This document shows, one piece after another, positions 1 through 10,936 of a DNA stretch of 64,000 nt. The translations under genes and the position numbers were made by a program. Numbering within the stretch: position 1 is the first letter of the stretch; each line of letters opens with the position of its first letter. Under the pieces are notes generated by a model. It saw nothing but the letters and a program-made list of their open reading frames with translations. It did no database searches and had not been told where the DNA came from. This DNA is from Alteraurantiacibacter hainanensis (GTDB lineage Bacteria > Pseudomonadota > Alphaproteobacteria > Sphingomonadales > Sphingomonadaceae), in assembly GCF_036321025.1 (NCBI RefSeq), contig NZ_JAZAPB010000002.1, forward strand, positions 434,001 through 498,000, read 5' to 3'.

Positions 1-1186
<1,186 letters not shown>

Positions 1187-1323
1187 GTGGATCCCACCAT
1201 CAACGTCAGGCCTGAATTGGCCCGCACGTTGTGGAGGATTTGTCCAGCCGGATAACGACGCCTTCAACAAGCACACCTGATTGGTGCATCGATTTAAAAC
1301 CTTGTCCCGCACGCCGGCTTCAT

Positions 1324-1441
1324 TGCTTGGTGGTCTTAGCGCCTGTGACCCACCCGATCCCATCTCGAACTCGGCCGTGAAACCAGGCAGCGCCGATGGT
1401 ACTAGTGCCTAAGCACTGGAAGAGTAGGTCGCCGCCAGGCA
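1324..1441 (+). rRNA. rrf: 5S ribosomal RNA
   Basis: About 118 nt, placed 137 nt after 23S. The 5' strand TGCTTGGTGG pairs with the 3' strand CCGCCAGGCA to make helix I, and the internal CCCGATCCCATCTCGAACTCGG segment is diagnostic of bacterial 5S. It is co-transcribed with 23S and the following tRNA-fMet. Confidence 0.95.
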
Positions 1442-1545
1442 TTGTAGCCGGCGGGCAGAGCAAGGAAACAACCCATTCACAAGTCAGAGGGCTGACCCGC
1501 AAGGGCGGCCCTTTTGGCGTCTCTAGCACGCCACAAGAACGGTGC

Positions 1546-1622
<77 letters not shown>

Positions 1623-1634
1623 TCGTCATCACCC

Positions 1635-1674
1635 AAACGCCGCCGCCCTTCGGGTCGGCGGCGTTTGTGTTTTT
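1635..1674 (+). terminator. Rho-independent terminator of the rrn operon
   Basis: Starting 13 nt after tRNA-fMet, AAACGCCGCCG and CGGCGGCGTTT form a GC-rich stem capped around CCCTTCGGG, followed by the tail TGTGTTTTT. This is a textbook intrinsic terminator in the right place. Confidence 0.9.
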
Positions 1675-1777
1675 GGGCCCCAGGCGGTCGCGGCTCGTCA
1701 TGCAGGCACGGATCAGAACCCAGGAGATCTGAGTACCGAAGATCTGCAGTGATCGCGGAGGCCCGGACAAGAAAGGT

Positions 1778-2968
1778 TCAGGGCCGGTGCGGTGGTATCT
1801 CGGCGAACCGGCGCAATAAGGATGGCCGAGTAACAAGCGGCTTCAAACCTAGCAAAGGCCGCAACCAGCCGATCCGACGCGCCACTTCGTAGGTCAGCGC
1901 ACAGCCGACCAGCGTCGCCAGCAGTATGACAGCGAAGCTCAGACCCGCGCTTGCCCCTGCCTGCTTGAGCCAGAAGCCCGCCGCCAGGATGATGGTCTGA
2001 TGTGCGATGTAATAAGGAAAGATCGCCTCGGTGAGGTAGCGTCGGACCGGTCCATCCCGGTGAAAGTGTGTGTGGGCGAAGCCGAGGAGGCCGAGGATCA
2101 TGCTCCAGGCCAGCACTGCGCGTGCAATTGCGCGCAGGGGCTCTTCGCCCGTCATGCCCGCGCCTGCCCCGTGAACCGTGAATAGCGCCGTGCAGGCAAG
2201 AACGGCAACGCCAAGGAAACGCCGCCAGGTGGAAAGGATGGTGCTCCAGATCATCCTCGATCGCGCCAATCCTACGCCGAAGAAAAAGGCGAAGGCATAG
2301 ATCGCGTGAGCATAGGGATCGTCGAGCAGCGCGTGTGTCTCTCCAAATGCCGGATGCAGGATGAGCCGCGCAATGGCCAGCCACATGACCGGAAGAATCG
2401 CCAGACGCCAGCCGGAGAGCAGCTGGTCGAACGCTTCCTGCAAGCGCGACCGCAGGTCAGAGGGCAATATGGCGAGGGCCGCGAAGGCCAGCGAGTAGGC
2501 CCACAGATAGGCAACGAACCACAGGTGGTTCCATGTCGGCAGCGGAGTTCCGCGACTGCCGCCGAACTCGAAATAGTCGTTCGACCAGAAGTGCAGGAAA
2601 CCTGCCTGATATGCGCCCTGGTCGCGCAGTTCGAACCAGGGCTGCGGCGCGACGAAAAGCACCATTCCAGCCAGCAGCGGCACTGCCAGCCGAACTGAAC
2701 GACTCCTTGCAAAGGCACCTGGTGCTGCAAGCTTGGCCATCAGTGCACGCGACACGATGCCAGAAATCACGAACAGCAGTAACAACCGCCACGGGTTGAC
2801 CGCCATCATCGGCCACACCGCCCATTGCACGGGCTCGGCGGCATTGACGTGCCATCCCCACGGCACGAAGAACATCCCGACATGATAGAATATCAGCAGG
2901 GCGAAGGCGCCAATTCTCAACCAGTCGAGTCCATATTGGCGGCCGTTCGTTGCCGTGGTGGCTTGCAT
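1778..2968 (-). CDS. Membrane acyltransferase (acyltransferase 3 / OpgC-like)
   Basis: Predicted integral membrane O-acyltransferase of about 396 residues. The N-terminus has the family pattern GLDWLRIGAFALLIFYHVGMF, where the His is the proposed catalytic residue, then about ten hydrophobic segments. Proteins of this family acylate glucans or other surface sugars in the inner membrane; the substrate here is unknown. An ATG at 2986 is possible, but 2968 has GGAG about 8 nt upstream and is preferred. It is divergent from the LytTR regulator at 3081, which may control it. Confidence 0.8.
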   Translation of the reverse strand: MQATTATNGRQYGLDWLRIGAFALLIFYHVGMFFVPWGWHVNAAEPVQWAVWPMMAVNPWRLLLLFVISGIVSRALMAKLAAPGAFARSRSVRLAVPLLAGMVLFVAPQPWFELRDQGAYQAGFLHFWSNDYFEFGGSRGTPLPTWNHLWFVAYLWAYSLAFAALAILPSDLRSRLQEAFDQLLSGWRLAILPVMWLAIARLILHPAFGETHALLDDPYAHAIYAFAFFFGVGLARSRMIWSTILSTWRRFLGVAVLACTALFTVHGAGAGMTGEEPLRAIARAVLAWSMILGLLGFAHTHFHRDGPVRRYLTEAIFPYYIAHQTIILAAGFWLKQAGASAGLSFAVILLATLVGCALTYEVARRIGWLRPLLGLKPLVTRPSLLRRFAEIPPHRP

Positions 2969-3080
2969 GTTGCGTCTCCATCGCATCTAACCTGCAGCCG
3001 ACGTGGGCCGGCGCGCCGCAGGTTGTCGCGGCAGCAGTGACGGACGGTGGAACGGGTGGGGCGGATAGCAGGCGGTTGTG

Positions 3081-3914
3081 ATGAGCGGCGGTGATCGGGG
3101 GACAAGCGGTGCACGGCTTGACGCGGGCCTGCTGAAGGATCCGCGTGCCATCACGGCGCTGACCTTTATCGGGTTCGGCCTGCTCTACGCAGCAGTCAAC
3201 GCGGCCAGCCTGATCGACCAGCGACGCGCTCTCGGCCAGCCCATCGCCGCATGGCAGGCATGGGCCCTGGAAGGGACGAGCTTTGTCGCCTGGCTTGCCT
3301 TGCTTCCGGTGGTTCTCGCGCTGGCAATTTTCTTCGTGTCCCGTCCGTTGTGGTTGGCGGCGCTCGGACATGCAGCCGGCTGTCTTGCGGTTTCGCTAGT
3401 GCACACGGTGCTCATGGCGGCTCTCAGGATCGCCGTCTACGCGCTCGCCGGACATGACTATGTTCCTGGCGAGCCGTGGGACGATCGACTGCTTTTCGAG
3501 TTTCGCAAGGACGTGATCACCTATGTCTCGATCCTTGCCGTGTTTCTGTTGGCCCGCAAGCTTGCCACTTCGCCGCTCTTGCCTGCGCCGGTGTCAGTGG
3601 AGCCGACACTGATCGAGGTGCGGGATGGCAGCCGGATCGTGAACCTGCGCCCCGATGAGATCGACTGGGCGAGCGCAGCCGGCAATTATGTCGAATTGCA
3701 CGGCGCGTTCGGTTGCGAGCTTGCGCGGCGAACAATGGCTGATCTGGAAAGGGAACTCGGGCCATACGGCTTTGCCCGCATTCATCGATCCCGACTTGTG
3801 CGGCGGGCGGCCATCGAAGTCATCGAGACGCGCCAAAGCGGCGATTTCGACATAACCCTGCGGTCCGGAGTGGTCGTGAGCGGCAGCCGTCGGTTCCGGC
3901 AGAATCTCGCCTGA
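3081..3914 (+). CDS. Membrane-anchored LytTR-family transcriptional regulator
   Basis: About 277 residues. The N-terminal 165 residues hold four hydrophobic segments; the C-terminal 100 residues are a LytTR DNA-binding domain, with the typical pattern DEIDWASAAGNYVELH, then FARIHRSRLVRR and a final SGSRRFRQNL. There is no receiver domain, so sensing presumably runs through the membrane part. A GTG at 3078 directly precedes the ATG. It is divergent from the acyltransferase across about 110 bp, suggesting a regulator-target pair (inference). Confidence 0.85.
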   Translation: MSGGDRGTSGARLDAGLLKDPRAITALTFIGFGLLYAAVNAASLIDQRRALGQPIAAWQAWALEGTSFVAWLALLPVVLALAIFFVSRPLWLAALGHAAGCLAVSLVHTVLMAALRIAVYALAGHDYVPGEPWDDRLLFEFRKDVITYVSILAVFLLARKLATSPLLPAPVSVEPTLIEVRDGSRIVNLRPDEIDWASAAGNYVELHGAFGCELARRTMADLERELGPYGFARIHRSRLVRRAAIEVIETRQSGDFDITLRSGVVVSGSRRFRQNLA

Positions 3915-3987
3915 ATTGCGCAAGATATTCCGCCGGGAAGGCTTTAGAACCACCTCGCGCGGCGAGCGCCCCCAGCGGTCTCCCAAT

Positions 3988-4872
3988 TCAAAGAATGCTG
4001 ACGCAGACGTCGAGATCGGAACCCGCGAGGGCCCGTTTCATCCCGGCGGAATTGAAAGGCGTGGTCACTGTTCCATTCCGGTCGACCGCGATCAAACCTC
4101 CGTCGCCGCCATATTGTGAGACGGCATCCAGCAATCCCTTGCCCGCCTGCTCCAGGCTGTCTCCGCGGTATGCCATCCGTGCCGCCAGATCGCGCGCGCC
4201 GCCCGCGTATATGAAGGCTTCGCCAATTCCGGTGCAGCTGACCGCGACGTCCTGATCGGCCCAGTTCCCGATGCCCGAAATCGGTGTGTCTCCGACACGT
4301 CCGGCTCGCTTACCGAGCAGTCCGCCGGTCGACGTCGCCGCGGCGAGCGCGCCGTTCCTGTCCAGCGCGACCGCGCCGACCGTGCCATGAGACAGGCCCT
4401 TGTCGAGCCGCAGCATCTCTTCGCGTTCGATACCCACCGGAACCCGGTAATGGCTCTCGGGATCTTCCACCATTTTCACGCCGTGTTCGATGGCGAAAGC
4501 GCGAGCCCCTTCTCCCGCCAGAAGGACATAGGGCGAGTGCTCCATCACGGCGCGGGCCGCCCGGATCGGTTCTGCGATCCCCGCAGCCGCGCAAATCCCC
4601 CCGGCGCGCAGGCGTGCGCCATCCATGATCGATGCATCGCATTCGACGACGCCCTGGTCGTTGGGTGCAGAGCCGCGCCCTGCCACGTAGAGGCCGCTCT
4701 GCTCCATGCTGGCCACGGCATGTTCGACCGTGTCGATCGCATCCTCGCCCCGGCTCAGCATCGCCTCGCACTCACGAACGAGGTGGTCGAGGTGTTCTTC
4801 CACTTCGGCATATTGCCGGTCCGGATTTACGCCCGCTCCGCCGTGCAAGGCGATCACGTGTCTTTGTGCCAT
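3988..4872 (-). CDS. Isoaspartyl peptidase / plant-type L-asparaginase
   Basis: A 294-residue Ntn hydrolase (peptidase family T2). It opens with IALHGGAGVNPD and has AGRGSAPNDQG and the autocleavage site SHGTVGAVALD, whose Thr becomes the nucleophile after self-cleavage; GDTPISGIGNWAD and CTGIGEAFI also fit. The family hydrolyses beta-aspartyl dipeptides. The start ATG shares one base with the TGA of the upstream cyanophycinase gene, so the two are probably translationally coupled. In this context it would split beta-Asp-Arg from cyanophycin into Asp and Arg. No signal peptide is seen, so it is probably cytoplasmic. Confidence 0.88.
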   Translation of the reverse strand: MAQRHVIALHGGAGVNPDRQYAEVEEHLDHLVRECEAMLSRGEDAIDTVEHAVASMEQSGLYVAGRGSAPNDQGVVECDASIMDGARLRAGGICAAAGIAEPIRAARAVMEHSPYVLLAGEGARAFAIEHGVKMVEDPESHYRVPVGIEREEMLRLDKGLSHGTVGAVALDRNGALAAATSTGGLLGKRAGRVGDTPISGIGNWADQDVAVSCTGIGEAFIYAGGARDLAARMAYRGDSLEQAGKGLLDAVSQYGGDGGLIAVDRNGTVTTPFNSAGMKRALAGSDLDVCVSIL

Positions 4873-6110
4873 CAATATCCTGCATTTCTTATGATTACGT
4901 CGATTGGTTCGATGTCGAAGCGGACCTTTTCGAAAGCATAGCGCGCCGTTCCGCCGCCATCTCGCCCCCACCAGCCGCGCGAGGCATCGGTCTGGGTGAA
5001 GCGGTAGGTCACGCCGTGCCCGCCCGAAAAGGAATGTCGCTCGACGGACCGTGCGGCGGGGTTGTCGAGAAGGGCCTCCCCAACGACTTGCGCCAGCGAC
5101 GTGGCGCCGAGCGCCATGCCCCCTCCGGAAATGGGAGGGTCGTCGAAATATTCGTTTCCTATGGTCTCGTTTCTGAACCCGGCAGGCGTGACGGAGCCCG
5201 TTGCGAGGTCGATTGTATCGCCGTTCGCGGCGAGCGAGATGTTGAGATTCGACGCGCTGAATCTGTCCCCGCCGCCGCGTTCCACCGCGCTTGCATCGAC
5301 AAGCGTCACGTAACCGGTTCCGATTATGCGCCCGGTCGTGCTCCCCTGTTTAACGACCAGCGCGGTATTCTCGTCCACCCCAAGGCCGAACCGATGCGGC
5401 ACCCCATCGGATACCAGAGCCGCTGCCAGGCGGCCGAGGCGGGCCCTTTCCCCGAAGTGCTGATCGAACAGCAGGCCCTCGACGAAACCGAGGCCCCGTC
5501 CGGTCTGCATGGGCTCTCCCACCTCTCCCGGCAACAGGGCCGCAAGTGTGTCGCCTTGGGTAATCATCGGATCGCTCATGATCGCGGCCCCAGCCGACGT
5601 GCCGCCGACGACTGCGCCATCGCGCAGCCGCGCGCGGATTGCAGCAAGCATCGGCGTGTCGCGCCCGTCGGGCCGCAACAGCAGGGCCGTGATGCGGGAC
5701 TGGTCTCCCCCCGTGAACCAGATGGCACCCGCCTGCGCGATGCGTGCGATCTCCTCCGGGTCGTCGACATTGCCGGTCCACAGGGATTCGTCGATGTCCG
5801 TTGTCGCCGGATCGTCCTGCGTGGCGATCCTGACGACCGTGATGTCGGCTGCATCGGCTCCGTGCTGGACCAGGGCATCGCGGAACGAATCTGCCGAGCT
5901 GGAAGGTTCGCCCGATGCCGCCGGAATTATGGCGATGGCCGGAGCATCCGGCGCACGTGCATCGAGAAAGGTGGAAAACACCGCATCGTTGTCCGCTTCC
6001 AGTCCTCCGCCCACGATGACCAGCGTGCCGGGTTCGGCGCGGGCCTGCGGCACGGTGCAGGCCACGAAGGGCAAGACGAAAGACAGTGTGATGACCCGCG
6101 TCCACGACAT
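4872..6110 (-). CDS. Secreted cyanophycinase (peptidase S51 family)
   Basis: 412 residues. The N-terminal signal sequence (ITLSFVLPFVACTVPQARA) predicts export, unlike classical intracellular CphB. The S51 features are LVIVGGGLE, IIPAASGEPS, WFTGGDQSRI and the nucleophile elbow VVGGTSAGAAIMS (catalytic Ser), followed by GLGFVEGLLFDQHFGER and GLGVDENTAL. The reaction is release of beta-Asp-Arg dipeptides from the polymer cyanophycin. The C-terminal 130 residues extend past the minimal enzyme. It is the middle of a tightly packed operon with one-base start/stop overlaps on both sides, after a YfcC-type permease and a TonB receptor. Confidence 0.85.
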   Translation of the reverse strand: MSWTRVITLSFVLPFVACTVPQARAEPGTLVIVGGGLEADNDAVFSTFLDARAPDAPAIAIIPAASGEPSSSADSFRDALVQHGADAADITVVRIATQDDPATTDIDESLWTGNVDDPEEIARIAQAGAIWFTGGDQSRITALLLRPDGRDTPMLAAIRARLRDGAVVGGTSAGAAIMSDPMITQGDTLAALLPGEVGEPMQTGRGLGFVEGLLFDQHFGERARLGRLAAALVSDGVPHRFGLGVDENTALVVKQGSTTGRIIGTGYVTLVDASAVERGGGDRFSASNLNISLAANGDTIDLATGSVTPAGFRNETIGNEYFDDPPISGGGMALGATSLAQVVGEALLDNPAARSVERHSFSGGHGVTYRFTQTDASRGWWGRDGGGTARYAFEKVRFDIEPIDVIIRNAGY

Positions 6111-7582
6111 CAGAAACCTCCCGCGTGCGCCAGCATCATGGCAATGCTCGCCAGTCCCATGAGCGCCAGCATCGGCTTCCAGAAGAAAGTCAGCCATGTT
6201 CCGTAGGGCATCCGCGCCGCTGCGAGGCACCCCATCAGCGTGGCGGACGTGGGAACGACAAGATTTGTCAGGCCGTCGCCCAGCTGGAATGCCAGCACCG
6301 CGGTCTGCCGGGTTACGCCCGAAAGGTCGGCCAGCGGGGCCATGATCGGCATCGTTATGCTCGCCTGTCCCGAACCCGAGGAAACCGCGAGATTGAAAAC
6401 GCTCTGCGCGAGATACATTGCCCAGGCGGTCAACCAGTCGGGCACCAGTGCCGTCAGGTTCGACAGTCCGGCAAGAAGGGTGTTGAGCAGGGAGGGGCCG
6501 GCGGGGTCGTCGCCGCCAAGTATCAGCATTATGCCTTTTGCCGCGCCCACGATCAGGGCGGCCGGCAGCAGTTGCGCCGCGCCGTTGCGAAAGGCTTCCA
6601 TCATCTCTCCGGTCGAGCCGCCCTCCACCTGGCCAAACCGGGCGATTACCGCGGTGGCAATGCCGACGGCAAAGAACTGTGCGGCAATCTCGGGCAGGTA
6701 GTAACCGCGCGCCGTGACGCCCCAGGCCACCCACGCCACTCCGCCAAGCAGAACCAGCAGGATCAGCAGGTGCGCCGCCCGGAAAGCCCCCACGGGCCGG
6801 TGCTCCGCGCTGTCGTGCAGATCGCCGATCGCGGGCCGGCGGCCCAGCCGCACGGCGCGGGCATAGTGCCATGTGAAAGCGGCCCCGACCGAGGTGAAAG
6901 AGGCCCAGAGCGCGACCCGCGGCCACATCCCGGACATGGGGGCGAGGTCCGCGATGCTCTGCGCGATGACGACGCTGAAAGGGTTCATCCAGCTGGTGGC
7001 AAAGCCGATCTGGCTGGCGCCGAGGCACACGAGCAAGGCCGTGATCGCGTCATACCCGGCGCGGGCGAGGGCCGGCGCAAGGATCAGGGTCAGGGCAATC
7101 GCTTCTTCGGACAGGCCGAAGATCGCACCCGCCAGCGAAAAGGCAAAGAACAGCAGCATGATCAGCGTCTCGCTGCGGGCCTTTCCGTCCGGCAGCGAAG
7201 CCTCCAGCGCGGCATCGATGGCGCGAGTGCGCATGATCATCCCGAAAACACCGCCCAGCACGATGATGAAGGCCATCAGCCCGACCGTGGGAGAATAGCG
7301 ATCCCCCGTAACCAGCCCCGCAAACAGGAAATCGAGAAAGCCCGCCCGCTCCTCGTTTCCCAGGATCGGGGCGGGCATGGTTCCCTCGGCCGACTGGTAA
7401 CTTCCGGGCACGATCCGGGCCGGATCACCGGCAACCTCGAACTGTCCCGGAGTGAAGACGAAGGTTGCCGCCCACGCGATCAGAGCCAGGGCGAACATGA
7501 TCAGCAGGGTATCGGGCATCTGCCAGACGCGCGGACTTCCGCCCGACCGCTCGGCTGCGGCATCCTGACTATCATCTATCAT
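6110..7582 (-). CDS. YfcC-family membrane transporter (basic amino acid/peptide permease)
   Basis: 490 residues with roughly 12 hydrophobic segments. The arrangement fits the YfcC/C4-dicarboxylate anaerobic carrier-like group: VGLMAFIIVLGGVFGMIMRT, FSLAGAIFGLSEEAIA, QIGFATSWMNPFSVVIAQ, SSGSGQASITMPIMAPLAD and FQLGDGLTNLVVPTSATLM. Members are proposed to move arginine/ornithine or dipeptides. Its stop overlaps the cyanophycinase start by one base, so the likely cargo here is Asp-Arg dipeptide or its amino acids (inference from context). Confidence 0.8.
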   Translation of the reverse strand: MIDDSQDAAAERSGGSPRVWQMPDTLLIMFALALIAWAATFVFTPGQFEVAGDPARIVPGSYQSAEGTMPAPILGNEERAGFLDFLFAGLVTGDRYSPTVGLMAFIIVLGGVFGMIMRTRAIDAALEASLPDGKARSETLIMLLFFAFSLAGAIFGLSEEAIALTLILAPALARAGYDAITALLVCLGASQIGFATSWMNPFSVVIAQSIADLAPMSGMWPRVALWASFTSVGAAFTWHYARAVRLGRRPAIGDLHDSAEHRPVGAFRAAHLLILLVLLGGVAWVAWGVTARGYYLPEIAAQFFAVGIATAVIARFGQVEGGSTGEMMEAFRNGAAQLLPAALIVGAAKGIMLILGGDDPAGPSLLNTLLAGLSNLTALVPDWLTAWAMYLAQSVFNLAVSSGSGQASITMPIMAPLADLSGVTRQTAVLAFQLGDGLTNLVVPTSATLMGCLAAARMPYGTWLTFFWKPMLALMGLASIAMMLAHAGGF

Positions 7583-7661
7583 CGGCTTTTCCCCCCTGGC
7601 GGTGCCGGGATCTGCCAGCCAAGCCAGCGGACCCCGGCGATCCCGCCCGGACCTTGCAACT

Positions 7662-10493
7662 TCAGAAGCGTGTCGTCACGCGTACAGTCGCAAAGCGCCC
7701 GATCAGATCGTGGTTGAAGAGATCGACATTGGCGGACGACCCCAGAACACGAGGCGGATCGGCATCGAAGAGATTCCGGACCGACAGCTGGACGAAACTG
7801 TCGGGGGCGAAATCGTAGCTCACGCTCAGATCGAAGGTCAGGTAGTCGTCGACTTCGTATTCCGCGTCGAGAGGAAGGCCGAGCGCCTCGAGCGTGCGGT
7901 TCGAGGGGTCATCGCGGTAGCCGCTCTTGTAGTGGCCCGAAAGGCTGGCACGCCACGCATCGCTGCGCCACCGCACCTTGCCGGTCGCGATGAAGTCCGG
8001 ATAGAGATAATCCCCTGCCAGTTCCTCCAGCGGACTCGCCTCGGACGCCTGCCGTTCGAAATTGAAGATCTTCGTCGCATCGAATGTGAGCGTGAAGTCC
8101 CCGGCAGCGCCGCCATCCAGGCGATGGGTGTAACCGAAGTCGATGCCGTCGGTCTTCTGGAAGCCGAGGTTGGTCAGCTGGAAATGGGCATCGCTGACGA
8201 ACCCATTCGTGACCTCGAGGCCCGGCGTGCCGGTCGGCAGGTCGCCCGCTCCGACAACCGCGAACTCTCCGGCCAGCGCGCGGCGGATGAAGTCGTCCTC
8301 GTCGATGCCGACGAGGTCCTCGTGGCGGATGTTCCAGTAATCCACCCGCAGTTCGATGTCCGGCGTCGGTGACAGCACCGCGCCCCCGCCGAAGCTGCGG
8401 GCATTTTCCGCGCCCAGCGTGGGATTGCCCACGTCTTCCGAAAGCACGGCCTGGCCATCGGCGCCGGCATCGCCGTCGCAGGCGCCCGGCGTGGCCTCGC
8501 AATCGACCCGGTACGAACTCAGCAGGACGCCGGCTCCGCTCTGGGCAAGCGAAGGGGCGCGGAACGAGGTGGAGTAGTTGGCCCGGAAGGCCATCCAGTC
8601 GGCAGGCTCCCAGCGCGCCGCGATCTTCGGATTGAAGTCGCTGCCGAATCCCTGGAAGTGGTCGAACCGCCCGGCCAGCTGCACGTCCAGCCCCTGCGCC
8701 AGGGGAACGTAGAGTTCTCCGTAGACCGCCCAGCTGTTGCGATCGGCCTCGGCGCTCGTCGATGAGAAGCCGAGGATCGGTTCGGGATTGTCGAGCGTGG
8801 CGACCGCTACGCCGGACGGCGTATCGCGCAGCGTCTCCCGCCTGAATTCGCCGCCGAATGCCGCCTTCAGCGGCCCGGCAGGCATTTCCAGCAGCGTTCC
8901 GTTCGCGCTCGCGTCGAAGGCATAGAGGCGCGAACGCCCGCTTCGCTCGGCCTGGGTGGCCAGCAGTTCCTCGACGCCGTCTTCCTGCGAAACCTGCCCG
9001 CCGAAGGGATTGTACCACAGGGTCGTCTTGCCGGCGTCCTCGCAGGTATCTCCGACGAAATCGGCATCCGGTCGTCCGAGATCGACGTCCCAGCGTTCCA
9101 CGCGCGAACCGTCGGTGCAGATGTTGCCGAGGTTCAGATCGTAGAAATTGCGGGCGATAACGAGGCCCGACACGCCCCGTTGAACCCGGTCGTTGCCTCC
9201 AAACAGGAGCGCTACGTCGAAGGCCCAGTCGCCACCAAGATCACCGCGCAGGCCCGAGGTGATGCGGTAGCTGTCGGATTCCACCTCCACCGCGCGCGGC
9301 TCCCGGATCTTGCCCCAGGCATAAATCGGGAAACCGTAGAAATCGCTGAAGTCGCTCGCGCCCTCGAACGAACCTTCCTTCACGATGTCGTCCTTCAGCG
9401 CCTCGGGCCAGAACGGGTTTTCGGGGTCGATCGGTGCGCGGGAGAAGTTTGCAGGCGAGCTGACCCCACGGGATTCCACACGGCTGTAAAGCGCATCGTT
9501 GTACCAGGTGATCGAATCCGAAATCTCGAACTGGTGGGTGAAGAGCCCGCCTATCGTTTCGAGCCGGTCCTGCACCGAAACGAATGCGTTGGTGTTCACC
9601 TCGCAGAATTCGCCGAGGTTGCCCGAGCCGAAGTCCTCTTCCGCGCACCCGCCGTCCCCCGGCTCTTCGGTCTGGTCGAAGAACTGGAAGAACAGGTCGT
9701 TGAAGCTGGGGTAGAAGCCTTGCTGGCTGGGACGGAAACTGTTGCGACTGATCTCGCGGTCGCGGAGGAAGAACGGGTTCCGCTTGAAGTAATCGACCAC
9801 CAGCATGACCGAGTTGCGATCGCCGATCCTAGTGCCCGCGACGGCGGTGAGGTTGTAGCGTCCCTCATCGGTGCCGGAGGTGGAGTTCCCGTAGCTGGCA
9901 CTGAGTTCGAGCCCCTCGAAATCGTCGCGCAGCACGTAGTTCACCACGCCGGCGACGGCATCGGCCCCGTAGATGGCCGACGCGCCCGAAGGCAGGACCT
10001 CGACCCTCTCGATTGCCGCGAGGGGGATGGAGCTGGCATCGATGAAGCTTTCCTGTCCTCTGGCAAAGGCACTGATCTGGGCCCGTCGCCCGTTGATCAG
10101 CGTCAGCGTGGAAGAGGCGCCAAGTCCGCGCAGGGAAACGGCGGATGCGCCCACGGGCGTATCCGAGGACAGCGGCCCTGCGGTCGCGGTCGAGAAGGTG
10201 GCCCCCCCGCCCACGGCAACGGGCAGGTCCTGCAGGACCTCGATGACCGTCCCGGCACCCGATTCCAGGATGTCCTGGCGCGAGACGGTGAGCGTCTGGA
10301 CGGGGCCATCGGTGGGCAAGCCACCGATGCGGCTTCCGGTGACGACGATGGTCGCCTCCTCGGCGGAAGCGGTATCCGCATCCGGATCGTCGGAAGTGGC
10401 ATTGGACTGCGCAAGCGCAGGCGTCGAAATTCCCGCAAGCAGCAGGGCGGCGGCGCTGGTCGCACCGAAATGAATTTTTGCGTGTAGTGACAT
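7662..10493 (-). CDS. TonB-dependent outer membrane receptor of the cyanophycin operon
   Basis: 943 residues with a signal peptide ending near STPALAQ. A plug domain (about residues 45-165) begins EATIVVTGSRIGG and contains GASAVSLRGLGASSTLTLINGRR. A 22-strand-type beta barrel follows, ending in FATVRVTTRF with the expected terminal aromatic residue. It is the first gene of the minus-strand operon followed by permease, cyanophycinase and isoaspartyl peptidase, so the ligand is plausibly cyanophycin fragments or oligopeptides. The substrate is inferred only from neighbours. Confidence 0.88.
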   Translation of the reverse strand: MSLHAKIHFGATSAAALLLAGISTPALAQSNATSDDPDADTASAEEATIVVTGSRIGGLPTDGPVQTLTVSRQDILESGAGTVIEVLQDLPVAVGGGATFSTATAGPLSSDTPVGASAVSLRGLGASSTLTLINGRRAQISAFARGQESFIDASSIPLAAIERVEVLPSGASAIYGADAVAGVVNYVLRDDFEGLELSASYGNSTSGTDEGRYNLTAVAGTRIGDRNSVMLVVDYFKRNPFFLRDREISRNSFRPSQQGFYPSFNDLFFQFFDQTEEPGDGGCAEEDFGSGNLGEFCEVNTNAFVSVQDRLETIGGLFTHQFEISDSITWYNDALYSRVESRGVSSPANFSRAPIDPENPFWPEALKDDIVKEGSFEGASDFSDFYGFPIYAWGKIREPRAVEVESDSYRITSGLRGDLGGDWAFDVALLFGGNDRVQRGVSGLVIARNFYDLNLGNICTDGSRVERWDVDLGRPDADFVGDTCEDAGKTTLWYNPFGGQVSQEDGVEELLATQAERSGRSRLYAFDASANGTLLEMPAGPLKAAFGGEFRRETLRDTPSGVAVATLDNPEPILGFSSTSAEADRNSWAVYGELYVPLAQGLDVQLAGRFDHFQGFGSDFNPKIAARWEPADWMAFRANYSTSFRAPSLAQSGAGVLLSSYRVDCEATPGACDGDAGADGQAVLSEDVGNPTLGAENARSFGGGAVLSPTPDIELRVDYWNIRHEDLVGIDEDDFIRRALAGEFAVVGAGDLPTGTPGLEVTNGFVSDAHFQLTNLGFQKTDGIDFGYTHRLDGGAAGDFTLTFDATKIFNFERQASEASPLEELAGDYLYPDFIATGKVRWRSDAWRASLSGHYKSGYRDDPSNRTLEALGLPLDAEYEVDDYLTFDLSVSYDFAPDSFVQLSVRNLFDADPPRVLGSSANVDLFNHDLIGRFATVRVTTRF

Positions 10494-10936
10494 TGTCTGA
10501 TCCCTCGAACCCTGATTCGCGACAAAAGGTCGTGTGGCGAACGGTCGGGGACGGGCCCGGAATGTCGGAAGGCAGTCTCGTCGTTTGGAGAAAGTGCCCG
10601 AAGTCCGCGCCTATCCCGCGCGGAAAGGGATCACTCGTTGAACCAGTCGGTGAGGTGAAACTCCACCGATCGGCGAACGGCAACCTGGCCGCTGATGGGG
10701 CAGAAGAAGCACCGGTCCATCGCAAAAGTATGCCACCGGTGTTCGTAATCCGCAAGATAGCTGCATTGCATGAGCGCCTGGTTGCGGAAAGTTGCGCCAA
10801 CTATCTGAAAGATGGAATTCTTTCGGCAGTTCGATGCGCCGCGCCGATCCTTCGATGGCAATACTGCCGTGCAAAAAGGAGAAGACCGCCGGAGCCTGTC
10901 GGGACTCCGGCGGTCATCTCTCGCAGTCGGCCGGCG
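10494..10936. other. 443-bp interval with a weak small minus-strand ORF
   Basis: No confident gene. A minus-strand ORF at 10631-10861 (76 codons from a TTG, or 46 from the ATG at about 10771) ends in CFFCPISGQVAV...DWFNE and has plausible codon use. It lacks a clear ribosome binding site and I do not recognise it. The interval also holds the promoter of the TonB receptor and, at 10884-10915, the azoreductase terminator. Confidence 0.4.
10884..10915 (-). terminator. Rho-independent terminator after pirin-azoR operon
   Basis: GACCGCCGGAG and CTCCGGCGGTC form a perfect 11-bp stem with a 10-nt loop, starting 21 nt beyond the azoreductase stop. Read on the minus strand it is followed by CTTCTCCTTTTTGC, which supplies the U-rich tail. 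Confidence 0.85.

Noticed and set aside
4632..7717. Long plus-strand ORFs opposite the cyanophycinase and permease genes (over 500 codons each)
   Set aside because: They are antisense shadows created by high GC; the minus-strand genes have clear domains, and the shadow translations have Arg/Ala/Gly-rich low-complexity content.
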